Counted from the first letter of the stretch, positions 1 through 11,842 are shown. The stretch is DNA of 64,000 nucleotides from Aquatica leii (GCA_035610365.1 CM069437.1:58552093-58616092); one strand, 5' to 3'. Numbers and translations are program-made. The notes: generated by a model from the sequence alone, not told the origin.

Positions 1-330
1 CACCTTCTTGAATTGAGACCAGAAGGAAAATTGGTCGCGAATATTGCCATCAAACTTATTGAATTGTATTACCGGAAGCTTAAATTTTCTCTTACCTGGT
101 ATTAGTGGTGTATTTACCGACTGAGTCGTCACGTAAATATTGTCTCCATCAACAGACTTGGGCAACACCTTTGCACACCGGAGATTCAGCTCCTTGCAAA
201 TTAGTAAACTTCTCTTGCAACGTATCTTTCAACACCTAAAGTTTTTTCTGCACACGTTGAAATAGTTCGATCTTCAATTCATTCATAAATCTTTGTGCAG
301 CGTTTTCTTTACTTTCAACTCGGCATCCAT
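1..330 (-). pseudogene. BEL/Pao-type retrotransposon gag remnant (N-terminal part)
   Basis: Read on the minus strand from an ATG at 328-330, the sequence encodes a charged N-terminal stretch. It is followed by a segment ending LPVIQFNKFDGN...FWSQFKK, at about 1-110. The pattern LPxIxxxKFxGxxxxxxxFWxxF is the hallmark of the DUF1759 gag region found in BEL/Pao LTR retrotransposons, where gag forms the cytoplasmic particle that packages the RNA. A stop and a frame change lie between the N-terminus and this motif, so the copy is broken. The gag continues past the left edge of the window. About 150 bp upstream (400-490) may hold the end of an LTR, but I could not define an LTR boundary or primer-binding site. 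The family call rests on one motif. Confidence 0.6.
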
Positions 331-639
331 TTCTAAACCGCACAACTAATCGTTCAAATTTGTCTTTAAAACGAAAACCACTTCACAACGCACAACAACT
401 AATAATTAACCATTACCACTAATTGTCGTGTCCCGGAAACATAAATAGCTACCCGCTATTGCCAGGGCACTACGGTTCGATGGAAACAAGAATATTACCT
501 CAAGAACTATATTTCCATTATTCTACACAGGTGGATAATTAATTAATGTTAATGAAAGTAAATGGAAAATAAGATAATGGCTGACGTCTATTATTTTCTC
601 TAACAAAAAACCATCACAACAAATTGCGCGGTTGTCGTA

Positions 640-960
640 TCACAATTTTATAAGTTTCCCACAACAGATTGCTTCACTGCGTGCATTATCAAGTTGATTG
701 ATAACCTCTAAAAATCTATTTTCCAAAGTCTCTTTAAGATTTTTAAAATCAGTAATGCAAGCATTATGATAATCGGTTACATCGTGGCGCTTAAAAACTT
801 TTTGGGCTTTTACCCAGTTTGTGAATTTATATTTCACCAATGAACCGAGCTTCTGCTTCACGTTTGGCAAATAAAGAACAAAATCAACAGCTCCTTCTTC
901 TTTTTCTGAGTAAACTAGCTACGGATATTTACTGAACCATGAAAACTGAAATTTCAGCTT
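640..960 (-). pseudogene. hAT transposase fragment (ZMYM1/TTF-type zinc-finger region)
   Basis: The minus strand from about 955 down to 640 reads WFSKYP, a stop, then LVYSEKEEGAVDFVLYLPNV. It then reads a KFTNWVKAQKVFKRH segment, a YHNACITDF segment and an INQLDNARSE segment. This order is characteristic of the TTF-type zinc-finger N-terminus of hAT transposases of the ZMYM1-like group: entry (W..YPWL.Y....GA.C..C), then a WK.A...F..HE segment, then an INQLDN..... helix. The conserved cysteines in the first block are lost and one in-frame stop is present. No terminal repeats or remaining domains were found nearby, so this is a dead fragment. Confidence 0.6.
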
Positions 961-2205
961 TTGTTTATGAAACTCTTTTAAGACAGAGAAAGAAAGGCGG
1001 AAGAGAGTTGCCAAAACATATGCCTGAGCTTCACTTATTTCTTATCTTGTAGTTTTTTGTTCGAATAAAGCCCACTGTCATTAGGACTGAATATTTTACG
1101 TTTAGGGTTTGAGGAAGAGAATTTTTTAGAAGACAATTAAATGAAAGAAACAGTTGCCTTGTTTTAAACATGTCCAATATTAAACACTGACCCTTTCTTT
1201 TGTCTGACATATTATTGAGCAAAAATAAAAAATACTTAAATTAAATTAGCGTAAAACTAACAACAAAGTATATTACTAAATTTACATTCACCTCCAACTG
1301 GTAACAGAACCCGCACTAATACAAAATCCTCAATCTAACAAACTACAAGACAATACTCAAAAACAACGACTACTCTCAATAACAGCTACACTCAGACAGA
1401 ACAAGTGGACTCATTGTGTCTTATGCTATTTTTAGAAACGCGCCTTTTTACTTATCACCGCTACCCCATCTAACAACAGCAATGTCTTCCTTCGAACCGG
1501 TGGTTTGTGTATTGTAGCAAATGCTGTTAATTGTTAATACGTGCAGCTTTCCATTGTTTTCATGCATTCGTCGGTAAAACAAAATCTGCGCCAGCTATTA
1601 CCAAAAGTTTCAGAGTGTATTTTGGTACAATTAGTATTGTTTCTGAATTATTCTTAGCTTTTATTATACGCCACTGCATAACAGAGAGTTAATCATAATG
1701 AAACTTTTAGAACGAGTATATTGAAAACATTTTTTTTTAATAAGCTGAATAAAGACAACACGAAAATTTTACACTATACCAAATGCAAAGTTGCAACGTT
1801 ATTTCATGAAATTATACAATATTTATCACTTGTAATTGAAACACAAGTAGGTAAAAACTACAGTATTTTTTATTATATGGCAGTATACATTCAATCGTTT
1901 TTTCAATTAGGTACATAAAAAACAATATATAAAACATTGTAAATTAAATAAAAAGTACAAATTCGATGTAATATAAAAACAACCAATTTTGTACTTAAAT
2001 TAACTTAAAGTCGCTGATAAATAATTATACAATACTAATAAACATTGCGACATTTGAACTAAATAATAAGAGAAACTAAGTCCAATTTAAGTATTAATAT
2101 TTAAACTATTTACATGGTCAACAAATTGCTTAAAATAAAAACAATATCATTAGGTAGTTTATGAAACATCACATTAACGACAAATTTAATAAATTAATTA
2201 CAACA
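961..2205. other. Non-coding stretch downstream of the sugar transporter
   Basis: No recognisable coding region, repeat or RNA gene was seen between the hAT fragment and the stop codon of the transporter. Small open frames here have no family resemblance and no codon structure. The part nearest 2205 is very AT-rich and probably contains the 3' UTR of the transporter gene. Confidence 0.4.
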
Positions 2206-3561
2206 CTAAGCGTTAAGTTCGATTTGAATTTGTTCTAAAGTTTTACCACGCGTTTCCGGTACGAAAAATTTAATAAATAACACACACGCAAACATACAAC
2301 ACGCAAAAAAGTAAAATGTACAATGAGGTCCTATATTAGTCATCATAATTGGAAATGATTTTGTTACAACCGATAAAAATATCCAATTAGTTGTCATGGT
2401 AATGCCGTTTGCTAAACCTTTTACATTTGGAGCAAACAGTTCCCCGTTAATCATCCATAAAATTGGTCCAAGACCTAAAGAAAATGTAAACGCGTATATA
2501 ATTAAACTTCCTAAAGGCACAAAGCCCAAGCCGCTAAATAAAAGACCGTACTCTTTAAGATGAAAATATCCTCCTAACAATAGTAAAGATAGTCCCATTC
2601 CGATTGTGGACACAATTAAAAATACTCTCCTATTAGCAAGCTCAATTAGAAACACTACAAGAACAGCCGAAGTCAATTGCACTAGCGCCAAAATAATCGT
2701 AGACGTGTAAGCATTCATACCAGATTCTGTCACTTGGAAAATATTTACAGTGTAAAATAATATACATTCGATTCCTCCGAATTTTTGAAAAATAGTTAAA
2801 CCCATAGAAGCAATTAATCCACGAATCACAGCTTTGCTTCTTAACGCTTGTCTAATATCTAACTGCTGTTCGAGTTTGTCTTGAATACTAAATTGTATTT
2901 CGTCCATTGCTTTGCTAACATCGTAGTTTTTACCAGTATAAAATTTTAGCGCCTGTTCAGCTTGTTCCTTATTGTTAACTTTCATTAAGTAAGTCGGACT
3001 TTCCGGCAAAAACACAAAGACAATAGCTAATACTAAGCCTAAAATTCCCACCATTACGGTTAACGTAATGTAGTTGACGTACGCGCCACAAATTGCGACA
3101 ATCACAACTCCGACGTATATTAAAAATTCAAAAAATGATCCTAAAGTTCCTCTAAAATTGACGTCGGATATTTCGGATATATACATGGGACTCATGACGC
3201 ATATTCCTCCAGTTGCCATACCAGAAAAGAATCTTGCAATGCATAGAGTGTACACATCGTTTGATACTATTGTAACTATCGTAAATACTAACAGCGGCAG
3301 TACTAAAGCAATTACACATTTTTTCAGTCCGTATCTGCTTGCGAAATATCCCGTTGGTATTGCGGCTATGAGAACGCCGAAACCCAACATGGATCCAACC
3401 CATGAGCCTTCATTGTTTGTCAGTTGAAATGAGGCTTCGGTTGAGTTGGATTGGAGTTGCGGAAGTACTGGCGACGTCCAACTGATCGAGGCGCCCAGAT
3501 AGACGGGGCCCAAACAAACTAGAAAGAAAAATTCAATTAGATTTTTGTATATATTAAACAA
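2206..3561 (-). CDS. MFS sugar transporter, facilitated trehalose transporter Tret1-like
   Basis: A 451-codon open frame encoding a 12-helix major facilitator protein of the sugar porter family. Its closest look-alike group is the insect Tret1-like transporters, which move trehalose or hexoses across the plasma membrane down their gradient. Visible motifs are the TM1 end SWTSPVLPQL (27-36), the loop 2-3 motif GYFASRYGLKK (71-81), ARFFSGMATGG (109-119), the PESPTYL motif after TM6 (186-192) and the terminal PETRGKTLEQI motif (435-445). Length and both ends fit the family (about 450-500 aa). The open frame starts at the ATG at 3561. A polypyrimidine tract with a good 3' splice site (ttttctttctag) falls at 3519-3530, inside the first 15 codons. 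The true first coding exon may therefore lie upstream, with residues 1-14 being intronic. No stops or frameshifts interrupt the frame. It is the only intact host-like gene in the window. Substrate is inferred from family only. Confidence 0.85.
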   Translation of the reverse strand: MFNIYKNLIEFFFLVCLGPVYLGASISWTSPVLPQLQSNSTEASFQLTNNEGSWVGSMLGFGVLIAAIPTGYFASRYGLKKCVIALVLPLLVFTIVTIVSNDVYTLCIARFFSGMATGGICVMSPMYISEISDVNFRGTLGSFFEFLIYVGVVIVAICGAYVNYITLTVMVGILGLVLAIVFVFLPESPTYLMKVNNKEQAEQALKFYTGKNYDVSKAMDEIQFSIQDKLEQQLDIRQALRSKAVIRGLIASMGLTIFQKFGGIECILFYTVNIFQVTESGMNAYTSTIILALVQLTSAVLVVFLIELANRRVFLIVSTIGMGLSLLLLGGYFHLKEYGLLFSGLGFVPLGSLIIYAFTFSLGLGPILWMINGELFAPNVKGLANGITMTTNWIFLSVVTKSFPIMMTNIGPHCTFYFFACCMFACVLFIKFFVPETRGKTLEQIQIELNA

Positions 3562-4740
3562 GTTGTGAAAACAAAGAAAAATTACTATTTAGTAACTAAC
3601 AAAATAAAAAAAAATTTTTTTTTAATATTTTGAATTATTAAATTGACCACAACTAATTTATTTGTTTGAATTAATAACATAACGTAATGATATAAAAACT
3701 AAGAAATTCTAAATGCTAAAGAAGTAATTAAATCTTGAAAAAATATTAAAGGTAATAACGTAATAACAAAAATCAATTTTTTTAAAATGAATAAAGCATT
3801 AATAATCATATTTTTATAAATCTGGAAAAAGGACAACAAAACGCAGTAATAAACCGATGACGTAAGCAAAGAGATCTTAATGACTACAGAGAATTTTTGC
3901 ATTGCCTGTTTTAAAGAAAACGTTAAAGAAAACACTACAATATAAAATTTTAGAGAAAGCAAAAAACTACTTGAGATAGTACCAAGGTGAGTTTGGAAGA
4001 AAACGGATATTATACCTAAAAGGCACACGAAATTAGTATTGTAAACACAAAAAATGTTTTTCCAATGCTTTAAGATAAAAATAAATAGTAAAAATATAAA
4101 TATAAAAAACCAACTATACAGGGTTTTAGGGCACGAGCCCGCCAAACGTTCATTAAAACAATAGAACGGTACACATTATTACGACTCAAAATATTTAAAC
4201 ATATTTATAGGATATAAGTAGCATTTTTATTATTCTAAAACGTTAATTTAATGTAGTCGTTGTTCAAAGCAACGTAAATTAATTAAGTATTTCTTTATGT
4301 TTGGGCTACAATTATTGTAGCTCATGCCTTATATGTTGCAGAGCAACATGACGTCAAAACACTCAATACTAAATTTTTATATGCAGATTTAGCGTGCAAA
4401 AGGGCTCGCTTTGTTATAGCCCGCGATTCAGTACTGATTGATCGGTGGTGGGGTGTACGACGTGTTCTAAGCGAAACGCTATATTTTGTCGTACGTAATT
4501 TTTGAAAAATAATGTAAAACATATTTATATTAATAAATAAATTCCTAAGCCTGTTGTTAGAAGAAAAGGTTAAAATAAAATTTGTTGAAAAGTCTACTCT
4601 AAATTTGAAACTAAATCAAGCAGGTAACACTGCGAAACGTAATTTTTACGGCATTTTTCTAAAACAATTTATAATTAAAAAAATTTTACAAAAAAAGAAT
4701 CGATTTCAAAAAATTAACCAAAAAGTAAAAAATAATTTAA
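3562..4740. other. Upstream region of the transporter, no gene recognised
   Basis: AT-rich sequence. A 148-codon frame on the minus strand (3699-4145) is mostly hydrophobic and A/T-driven, without family resemblance, and I do not treat it as a gene. If the transporter's first exon lies upstream of its coding frame it should be here or further right, but I could not identify a convincing ATG exon with a donor site. Confidence 0.35.
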
Positions 4741-4772
4741 TTTAGTTAAAATTAAACAACTACATTTTTAAT

Positions 4773-4897
4773 TGCATAAAATTACTTTTTTAAATCGATG
4801 TATGACATCGACATAAGACTTTTGTTAACATTACTTTTAGCAGTTGTAAAACTGGAATCTGTTTGGCATCGACTTCAAAAAGTAATTTCATGCAAGT
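4773..4897. repeat. Imperfect inverted repeat (stem of about 28 bp)
   Basis: The segment at 4773-4800 (tgcataaaattac...atcgatg) is the reverse complement, with few mismatches, of 4866-4897 (catcgacttc...atttcatgca). The spacer is about 65 bp. A third partial copy of the ttttttgaagtcgg end lies at 4968-4982. This suggests the terminal hairpin or remnant of a small non-autonomous element. No target duplication was found. Confidence 0.5.
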
Positions 4898-5875
4898 AAA
4901 AAGTTTGTCATTTAATTATAAACAAATCAAATCATTATTTTTTACTTTTTAATGTATTTTATTTGATGCATTTTTTGAAGTCGGTTCTTTTCGTCACTGA
5001 AAACTCTTAAAATTGCACGTCGTTCAAGAGAATTTTATGTCCATGTAAATTTGAAAATTTGAACATTTTCTCATGGATTCCATCATCAGAATTTGACTAA
5101 ATTAAAATAGAACCGTTACCTACATTATCTACAAACATTTTAAAAACTGTAGCCCACCTTAAGCCCGACCTCACGAACCTCCACTGCTGAGTTTATAGAA
5201 ACTTTCGAAACCATTTGAAATTAAATCCGGTCTTTGGCAGAATAACAAAATCTTTGATATTTTGTTTATGTATAAAAAAACATTCGAGCCAATGAAGACT
5301 TAAGACCGGTTACACAAATGTTAAAAGAAGTGATTATATGATTAAAATGTGACGAGTTGTCAAATTATGTTTCAGTTGCACAAACCAAATCAAAATGATT
5401 GTCAGCGGATTAATAATCAAAAGTTTTCTTTTGTTTGAACTTATCTTAAGTCTTTAAAATTTTTATTATTATAAAGTATATTTACAAAGCTTTAATTTTG
5501 ACTAAATGGAAAGTTAACTTCATTTGTGCACTAAAAACAAACTTAAGCGCATATAACAACTAACTATTTAAATGTCTTGTCAGAAATGTGACAGCTTGTC
5601 AGATTTGATTTGATCAGTGATGTAACAATTGATTTGAAAAATAATCAATACATTTTCGATTTGCTTTGTGCAACCCGTCAATAGTAATACATCTAAAAAA
5701 AATTTTTAAAAATGTAAAACATTAAAAACTAATGTAATTGAAAAAACCAATAGAAACCAATTTAAAAAAAATGCATTGCCATCTATAATGGTCTAAACAA
5801 AAAAGAAAGCGGTTGCATAATTTTTAAACTCAACCAATAAATAGTTTTAAGCAAGAATCTAAATACGAATGAGTA

Positions 5876-6000
5876 ATTGAAAGAAATAATAGTAATTAAT
5901 GTAACAAGCTACGAAAGTAAAGCATAGTATAACAAAAGTTGATTTGAGTAAATTATATGAGACTTTCGACGAGAGTAACATACATTATTTTTGAACTACA
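5876..6000 (+). repeat. Interspersed repeat D, copy 1
   Basis: This segment resembles 26743-26880 in the same orientation. Shared blocks include an aatagtaat..gtaacaa core, taaagcatag, and gagagtaac.tacattattttt near the end, with small indels between copies. No coding content was seen. It is probably a non-autonomous transposon or part of one. Confidence 0.5.
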
Positions 6001-6104
6001 TTGAAAACAATACAAATATAATTTTGGCGAAACATTTATAACTAACTGAATCTGTCAAATTTCAAATTTGAGTGTTTTACGTAGTACCAATTCTTAAATC
6101 TGTA

Positions 6105-7348
6105 GGATTATTCACGCTATACGGCTCGGAATATTGTGGCTAAAATACGTGACTTTCAAAATTTTCATTTTTGGGATATATGGGTATCTATTATACTTAC
6201 TTTTTGTAATTATTTTTATATTATACAGGATGCTACAAAGGACTTAAAATATCAAATTTTTTTTTAATTAAACTTCTTGTAAATTGTTTGGTGTGTTTCT
6301 ATGCAACCATAGATCCTTTGATCTGGAGGATAGGCACAACTCAGAAATAAAACTCTGTAGTAATTGTGGCTACGCTATTGTGTCGACTTCAGCAGGCTAA
6401 TCTAACAGTGAAATGTTTAATTTCTGCCCAAATATACATAAAATTAAAACATGAACAAAGTAGGAAAGCACGAAGACATATAACCTTATACGACACAAAC
6501 ATAACCCACACATGTATATTATACATTTTTCGATTTTCCGATCAAAATAAGAGTGTGTTCTTATAACTTTTATGAGACCTAAGCCTTAAAGTTTTTTGTC
6601 AAAGCTTACAGTGAAGTGTAACAACACAACAGGCAAATAGATTCATCAGAACTTTTATTTATTAAATTTCAAATGGTACAAAAAACAATTATTAGGCGTA
6701 TTGTGTAAAAACGGGAAGACTTACTTATAGAACATTTGAAACTATTCGATAGGTAAATAAAAAGTACATTTTTTAGTAAACAAAAAAATATGGCTTTCTA
6801 TTTAAATTAATCAAGTTACAGCCACTTAAATTTCTTAATTGATACGTTTTAATTTTTGAATACCCTGTATAATATGTAAAGTTTGTTATAATTAAGATAT
6901 CAAATATGATCTATTGTTACACTTTACTGTAAATTTTGCTCCCATAACTTACTTAACTTCTAAACATAAAATTAGATAATATTTTGACAAAATTTAAAAT
7001 ATTTAAAAAACTTTAAGGCTTAGTATTCATAAACGATACTAAAACACAAACTTATTTTAATCGGAGAATACAAAAATAATAAAATAATGCTACAGAAACC
7101 ACTGTGACACAAAACAAATGTCTGTTATACTATTGTTATAGTCAATTAAAAAAATGCAATAATGTACAGGGGGTTTCGTAAAAGAACACAACTTTGATAC
7201 TTTTACGGCTGTTACGACACTCTGTATAATATAAAAATAATTTTAAAAAGTAACCATAATAGACTTTTATATATCTTAAAAGTGAAATGTTTTGAAAGTC
7301 ACGTATTTTGGCCATACTAATCCGAGCCGTATAGCGTGAATAACCTTG
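6105..7348. mobile_element. Foldback-type element with long imperfect terminal inverted arms
   Basis: The two ends are reverse complements. ATTATTCACGCTATACGG at 6108-6125 matches the opposite strand at about 7328-7345. The pairing continues inward through a cgtgactttcaaaa block and a ttatttttatattatacag block (outer arm about 140 bp). More pairing occurs further in, such as ctaagccttaaagtttttt (6577-6595) against 7005-7022, and a gtaac block near 6620 against 6915. Arms reach roughly 500 bp with indels and leave a centre of about 280 bp. TA dinucleotides flank both ends (6103-6104 and 7349-7350), so a Tc1/mariner-type or related integrase may have mobilised it. There is no open frame of note inside. 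Confidence 0.7.
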
Positions 7349-7959
7349 TATAATATTTGAATTTATGAATTTTTACGCGTGTTTGTTCTAATTTTAACAA
7401 TATTTTAAAACTTTTAAACAGATTTTTTACTAGACACACACTTCTGCTTAAATAATAATTGACTTAGCAAGCATAGTTTTACGTAGGTTTCGATTTTTTA
7501 ATTTGCAATTCTAGAGGTTTTTTTTTACTATTGCGTAACGACGATTAATGTGTTTAATAAAGACAGACAAAAAACATTTATAAGTATGCAAAATTGCTCA
7601 GTTTGCAGTTACAAACAATTTTGGTATCTTTTAAACCTGCGATTTACACGACGAGTTACAAAATAAAAAAAAATTAAAAAGTTTATGATATTAAACGTTT
7701 TGAAAGTGGTTCAATTCAGTAAAAAACAAAACTTGAGAAGTCATCATTTCTAAATGTTGTACAGTAGATAATACTTGTTCAAAACATAGAGCGTTTCAAC
7801 AAAAGCTCTTTAATGTTTAGGACATCATTCCGATCCGGATGATAATTATATGTTCTGGCCTGAATTTTGTCTGTCGAAACTTGTTGCATAAAAAGTTTTG
7901 ATTGTTATTTAACTGCTTTCGTTTATAATTACGTTTAAAAACGACGACGACGTTCATGG

Positions 7960-8640
7960 TAAAGAATTATTTTTGCTGATACGGAATTGGTCGCAATGAT
8001 GGTCCAAGCTTACAACAAGTGTTTGTAAAATATTGACAACAGTTTAATAAAGTTCTTCATGTCGTTGAAAAACCAACTTTTTTTGACAAAGTTGTGAAAT
8101 CACCGCAAAGAAGCCTTGTAAGAACTGCATGTAAACTCAACATCAGTCAAACATCTACATGTCGAATCTTCAAATTAATTAGTAGTTATCTATACCCTAT
8201 TCAAGTGTGACAACGACTAAACGCTGTAGACAAACGTGTAAAAAAACTTACTGTAGTCGCATATTGAGCTTAAATTCATTTTGAGAAACTACAGTGTATG
8301 CGTTACCGATTTGGTGCGCGAATCCACTTACTGTGAACCAAAAGCATTAAAATTTACAAAACTTGTGCCGTACATCTACAAGTCCGCACACAATGGTTTT
8401 AACAAGATGGTGCTACAAGCCATACAGTTGCGGGTACCCTAAAATTACTCCGTCGGCGTTTTGATGATAGAATAATTTCTCCTGAACCGTCAGCGAATAT
8501 TATAGAACGACGAGAAATAATACATACATTTTTCCGGCAGTTACATCAACCACTTTTTATAAATGTTTAGTGACTTAAAACATCGATATGAAGCGTATTT
8601 GCGTTGTAATTGTGAACATTTAGAATATTTAAATTCTGGC
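7960..8640 (+). pseudogene. Tc1/mariner-superfamily transposase relic
   Basis: Reading across frames on the plus strand gives a SPQRSLVRTACKLNIS helix-turn-helix block at about 8100-8150, as in the second HTH of many IS630/Tc1/mariner transposases. Later comes QDGATSHTVAGTLKLL at about 8402-8450, which carries the second catalytic aspartate in its QDG context. A C-terminal HRYEAYLRCNCEH-like block follows near 8585-8625. Stops and frameshifts separate the blocks, and the first and third catalytic segments are not readable. No terminal inverted repeats were located. A cut-and-paste transposase, now dead. Confidence 0.65.
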
Positions 8641-9129
8641 CGATACACTATTTAAGCTTATATCTACTTTATAAATTTGGTCTTAAGAAGAGCTTGCTAT
8701 TTTGATAAATAAAACAATTGTTCTACTGCAGAAGTCATTGATGTCATACTTTAGTATGCGTATTAGATCAGGTTACAACTTTTGGATAAAGAACTACTAC
8801 GTAGAATGATTTAAACCTTGTCATGAGTTTTGCACGAATGTATCAAAACGATACAAGCATGTAAGACTATTTTTATTGCCGATGATGGCACTTTCCAGCA
8901 GATAAATGTTTCTATACACAAATAAAATTTTATTTGTTTTGTGAATTAATCAGCAATAACAATGCTTAAGCATTTGGCAACATAATTAAACAAACATTAG
9001 CACTGCAAATATTAAATATACAAATGATAATGCATGTTTGTGTTAGTGATTTCATAGAATTCTCAGTATTTTTATTTAATTAATATTTTGAATACCACAA
9101 AGTGAGTTCATGTAATGGCATAAAGCTTA
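8641..9129. other. Non-coding, no recognisable feature
   Basis: AT-rich sequence between the mariner relic and repeat A. No coding region, terminal repeat or RNA gene was recognised. Confidence 0.4.
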
Positions 9130-9680
9130 CATTATAGTTATTTGTATAACTAGTCCAGAAAGTGCTATTTTGCGGGTATGAGCATATTTGTACAAAATGC
9201 GAATACTCGCAAAATACTTTCAGGACGTAGGATACACAATATTTTTTGTGCTAAATTATATAGTATAAATTTGTTAAAAACAATTATTTAAGTATTGATT
9301 TTGAATAACATTTAATAACATATGTTGATAAAACTGAAACCTGTAATGACAACCTTCAATTGTTTTTGGAGTTAATTTGACAGTTAAATAATTTTATTAC
9401 AATTTAACTTGAATAAAAATCTTAATTGTTTTAGCAATTTTAAGATGTAAGCAAATTTATTATATGTGTTTAAAAAAACTGTAAGTGTTATTCTAAACAA
9501 TAACACATATAATAGTGTATGTTAATAAATCTGAGAAAATGACAAGTGATATAAAAAGTTAATGATTATTAATGCCAACTTCTAATTATAAAATTTTGCT
9601 ACACTTTACGGAAAAGTAAAATTTCCAGCCGATTATGCTGCCTACAAAAAAACATCAAAACGGACGAAAATAGAAAAAAA
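9130..9680 (+). repeat. Interspersed repeat family 1, copy A
   Basis: A non-coding block of about 550 bp present three times in the window: here, split at 13798-13844 plus 16159-16620, and inverted at 57041-57500. It begins with ctagtccagaaagtgcta. Close to that end lies a small hairpin formed by cagaaagtgctattttgcgg (9159-9178) and the nearly complementary cgcaaaatactttcaggac. Shared downstream blocks include aaaactgaaacctgtaatgac, a ttctaaacaataacac block and acatcaaaacggacg. No open frame. The hairpin near one end suggests a non-autonomous transposon, but the superfamily is unknown. Confidence 0.65.
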
Positions 9681-10499
9681 ATGTTTCTATGTTTAAAACT
9701 TTCACTTTATCAATACGCAAACAAATCTTAACAAAATGAAACGGTTAAAGTAAATGTAAGCTTAAAACAAATAAAACGATAAATTCACACTGAAGAATGA
9801 ATACCACAAAATTGAACCAAATATAATCAGTATAAATTTTAGATAAAACTGTAACAAAAACTATTTGAAAAGTTTGCAAATTTGATACAAGAAAATAGTG
9901 AAAACAAAAGAAAAAATAAGGAAAACACAAGAAAACAAAAATTTAACGTAATAAATCTTTGAAATGAAACACAGTAGACTAAAAAAAACTATAGAAATAA
10001 AGCAATAGTCAAATTAATGTACACGGTGTGTATGAATTGACGAAAGAGCAACACGCTGCTGGTAAAATTTATCATACTACGTCTTCACGAGGTTCTTAAA
10101 GTTGGGACTTTTGATCTATAATCAAGTGTTAATTTCGATGTCTGTTGGTAGAGATAGCTAATAACATAAATAATAAAAGAATTTTGGTATTTTTGTTTCG
10201 TTAACGATTTCTTTTATGACTTCAAAGTTGGTTTTTAACATTTCTTTATTAACGTATTTCTACGAAAACATATTTGGCAACGTAGTAAAACAAAAATTCC
10301 ATTCTAACGATTCTAGCGATTTTAACAGACATCAATCATAAGCACCATCTGTCAAATTTTGACATTTATGTATCTCATTCGACTTATTTGTTTCATTTTT
10401 AAATAACCTTTGCGTGTTTTATAATTTTTTGTATATTTTTGATTAGTTTTTGGGGTTCTGTGTTTTTCGCGTTGTTTGTTACTGTTTTGTTCACTCATA
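9681..10499. other. Non-coding, upstream of a mariner-type relic
   Basis: No coding region recognised. It may include the 5' terminal part of the transposon whose transposase begins at 10500, but I could not find matching inverted termini. Confidence 0.35.
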
Positions 10500-11470
10500 A
10501 TGGCTTTTACATTCAATGAATACGCCGATATGTACCTGATGTACGGTTTCTGTAATGGAAATGCTAACGCGGTAGCAAACGAGTATGGAACATGTTTTCC
10601 AAACCGAAGACTACTTAAAGAAAATACATTTTGAAGACTGGATCAACGAATTTAAGAAACGGGTATGTTTATAACAATAAACGCTTATGCTTGTCGACCA
10701 AGACAAATGCGTGCAGTACAATTAGAAAAACAAATTCTAAACGCTGTACATAAAGATCTTTCGCTTAGTACCCGACAGCTAGCTTCAACAGTAAATATTC
10801 CCAGTAATAAGACCGTTCACTTGGTTTTACAAGAAAACCTGCTTCATTCATATCAAGTTCAGCCTCTCTATGGTACCGACAACATATTACAATTTAATTT
10901 TTGCAACACAATCTTAAATTTGATTGAAGTAGATGGCGTATTCTTTAGAGCAACGAATCTATGTTTACCAGAGATAATGTATATAATACTCATAATCTTC
11001 ACATTTAGGCAGATGTAAATCCGCATGAATTTATAGAATATGGTCACCAAAGAAGGTATTCCATTAACGTGTGGTTGGGCGTAATAAATCGCAGAGTCGT
11101 TAGGACGATGGATCTACCAAATCGTCTTAATGCCAATGGGTACCTTAATGTATTGGAACAAGTTATTGAAGATATGCCGTTGTACATACACCATAACATG
11201 ATTTAAATAAACAGCTCTTGCTCACTTTGCTCCTAATGTAAGAGAATGGTTGGTTGAACACTTCCCAAATAGATGGATTGATCGCAGTAGTCTCTATTCT
11301 CTAGACTTTTTCGTGTGGAGTTGTGCAACGCCTTCTCAAAACGTTGACCAAGTTACAGAAAGAATTAACGCAGCGGTATTAGAAATTACACCAGAAAGGC
11401 TCAAACGAGTAAACTAGACGATACTTCGAAGGTTGCAACTATGCGTAGAAACAGATGGATTTCCAATCTA
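10500..11470 (+). pseudogene. Mariner-like transposase relic with DUF4817-type N-terminus
   Basis: Starts with an ATG at 10500 reading MAFTFNEYADMYLMYGFCNG, with NGNANAVANEYGTCFPNRR next. This is the N-terminal HTH of insect mariner-like transposases (the ADxxxxYGxxxGNxxxAxxxYxxxFPxRR pattern). A second HTH (LSTRQLASTVNI...TVHLVLQE) follows at 10760-10830. Next come a first catalytic segment region (RDNVYNTHNLHIWADVNPHE at about 10970-11030), then SINVWLGVINRRVV. A C-terminal segment APAHFAPNVREWLVEHFPNRW...SLDFFVW sits at about 11215-11320. At least three frame changes and internal stops are present. Length matches a full transposase (about 320 codons), so it decayed in place rather than by truncation. 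Confidence 0.75.
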
Positions 11471-11842
11471 ACAATTTTCTAAAGGTTAATGTCACTGACT
11501 TACTATCAGATAAAAATATTAAAAAAATACTCTTGGCAAATACATTCTAAATTAATGTTATTAATTGTATGTACCTAGATACTATGCTGATAATAAATAC
11601 ATTAAAGGGCAAATCATACTACTGCTACCAATGACGAGTAAAATGTTTTTGGAGACTGAAATAAATAAAATAGCAACGGCAGGTATTACAGTCGTATGCT
11701 AGTTACAAATGTATGTTTCTTTTAAGTGGTTCCTGAAGACATACAAAACGTAATACAACAATTGAGTATTAGGATTTTCGATTCAGAATTGAACAAAAAA
11801 CGTCGCAGCTTGGAGTTTTTTCGTCAATTTATACTCTATATA
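11471..11842. other. Non-coding gap between two Tc1/mariner-type elements
   Basis: No inverted copy of these bases was seen elsewhere. A short open frame covers the 3' part and runs into the terminal repeat of the next element, so it is not a gene. It may include the 3' flank of the preceding mariner relic. Confidence 0.35.

Noticed and set aside
3074..3427. 117-codon plus-strand frame and 83-codon minus-strand frame inside the transporter
   Set aside because: Both are shadows of the transporter coding sequence in other frames; no family resemblance.
3699..4145. 148-codon minus-strand hydrophobic frame
   Set aside because: Composition-driven (A/T codons for F, L, I), no conserved motif, no good start; not reported as a membrane protein.
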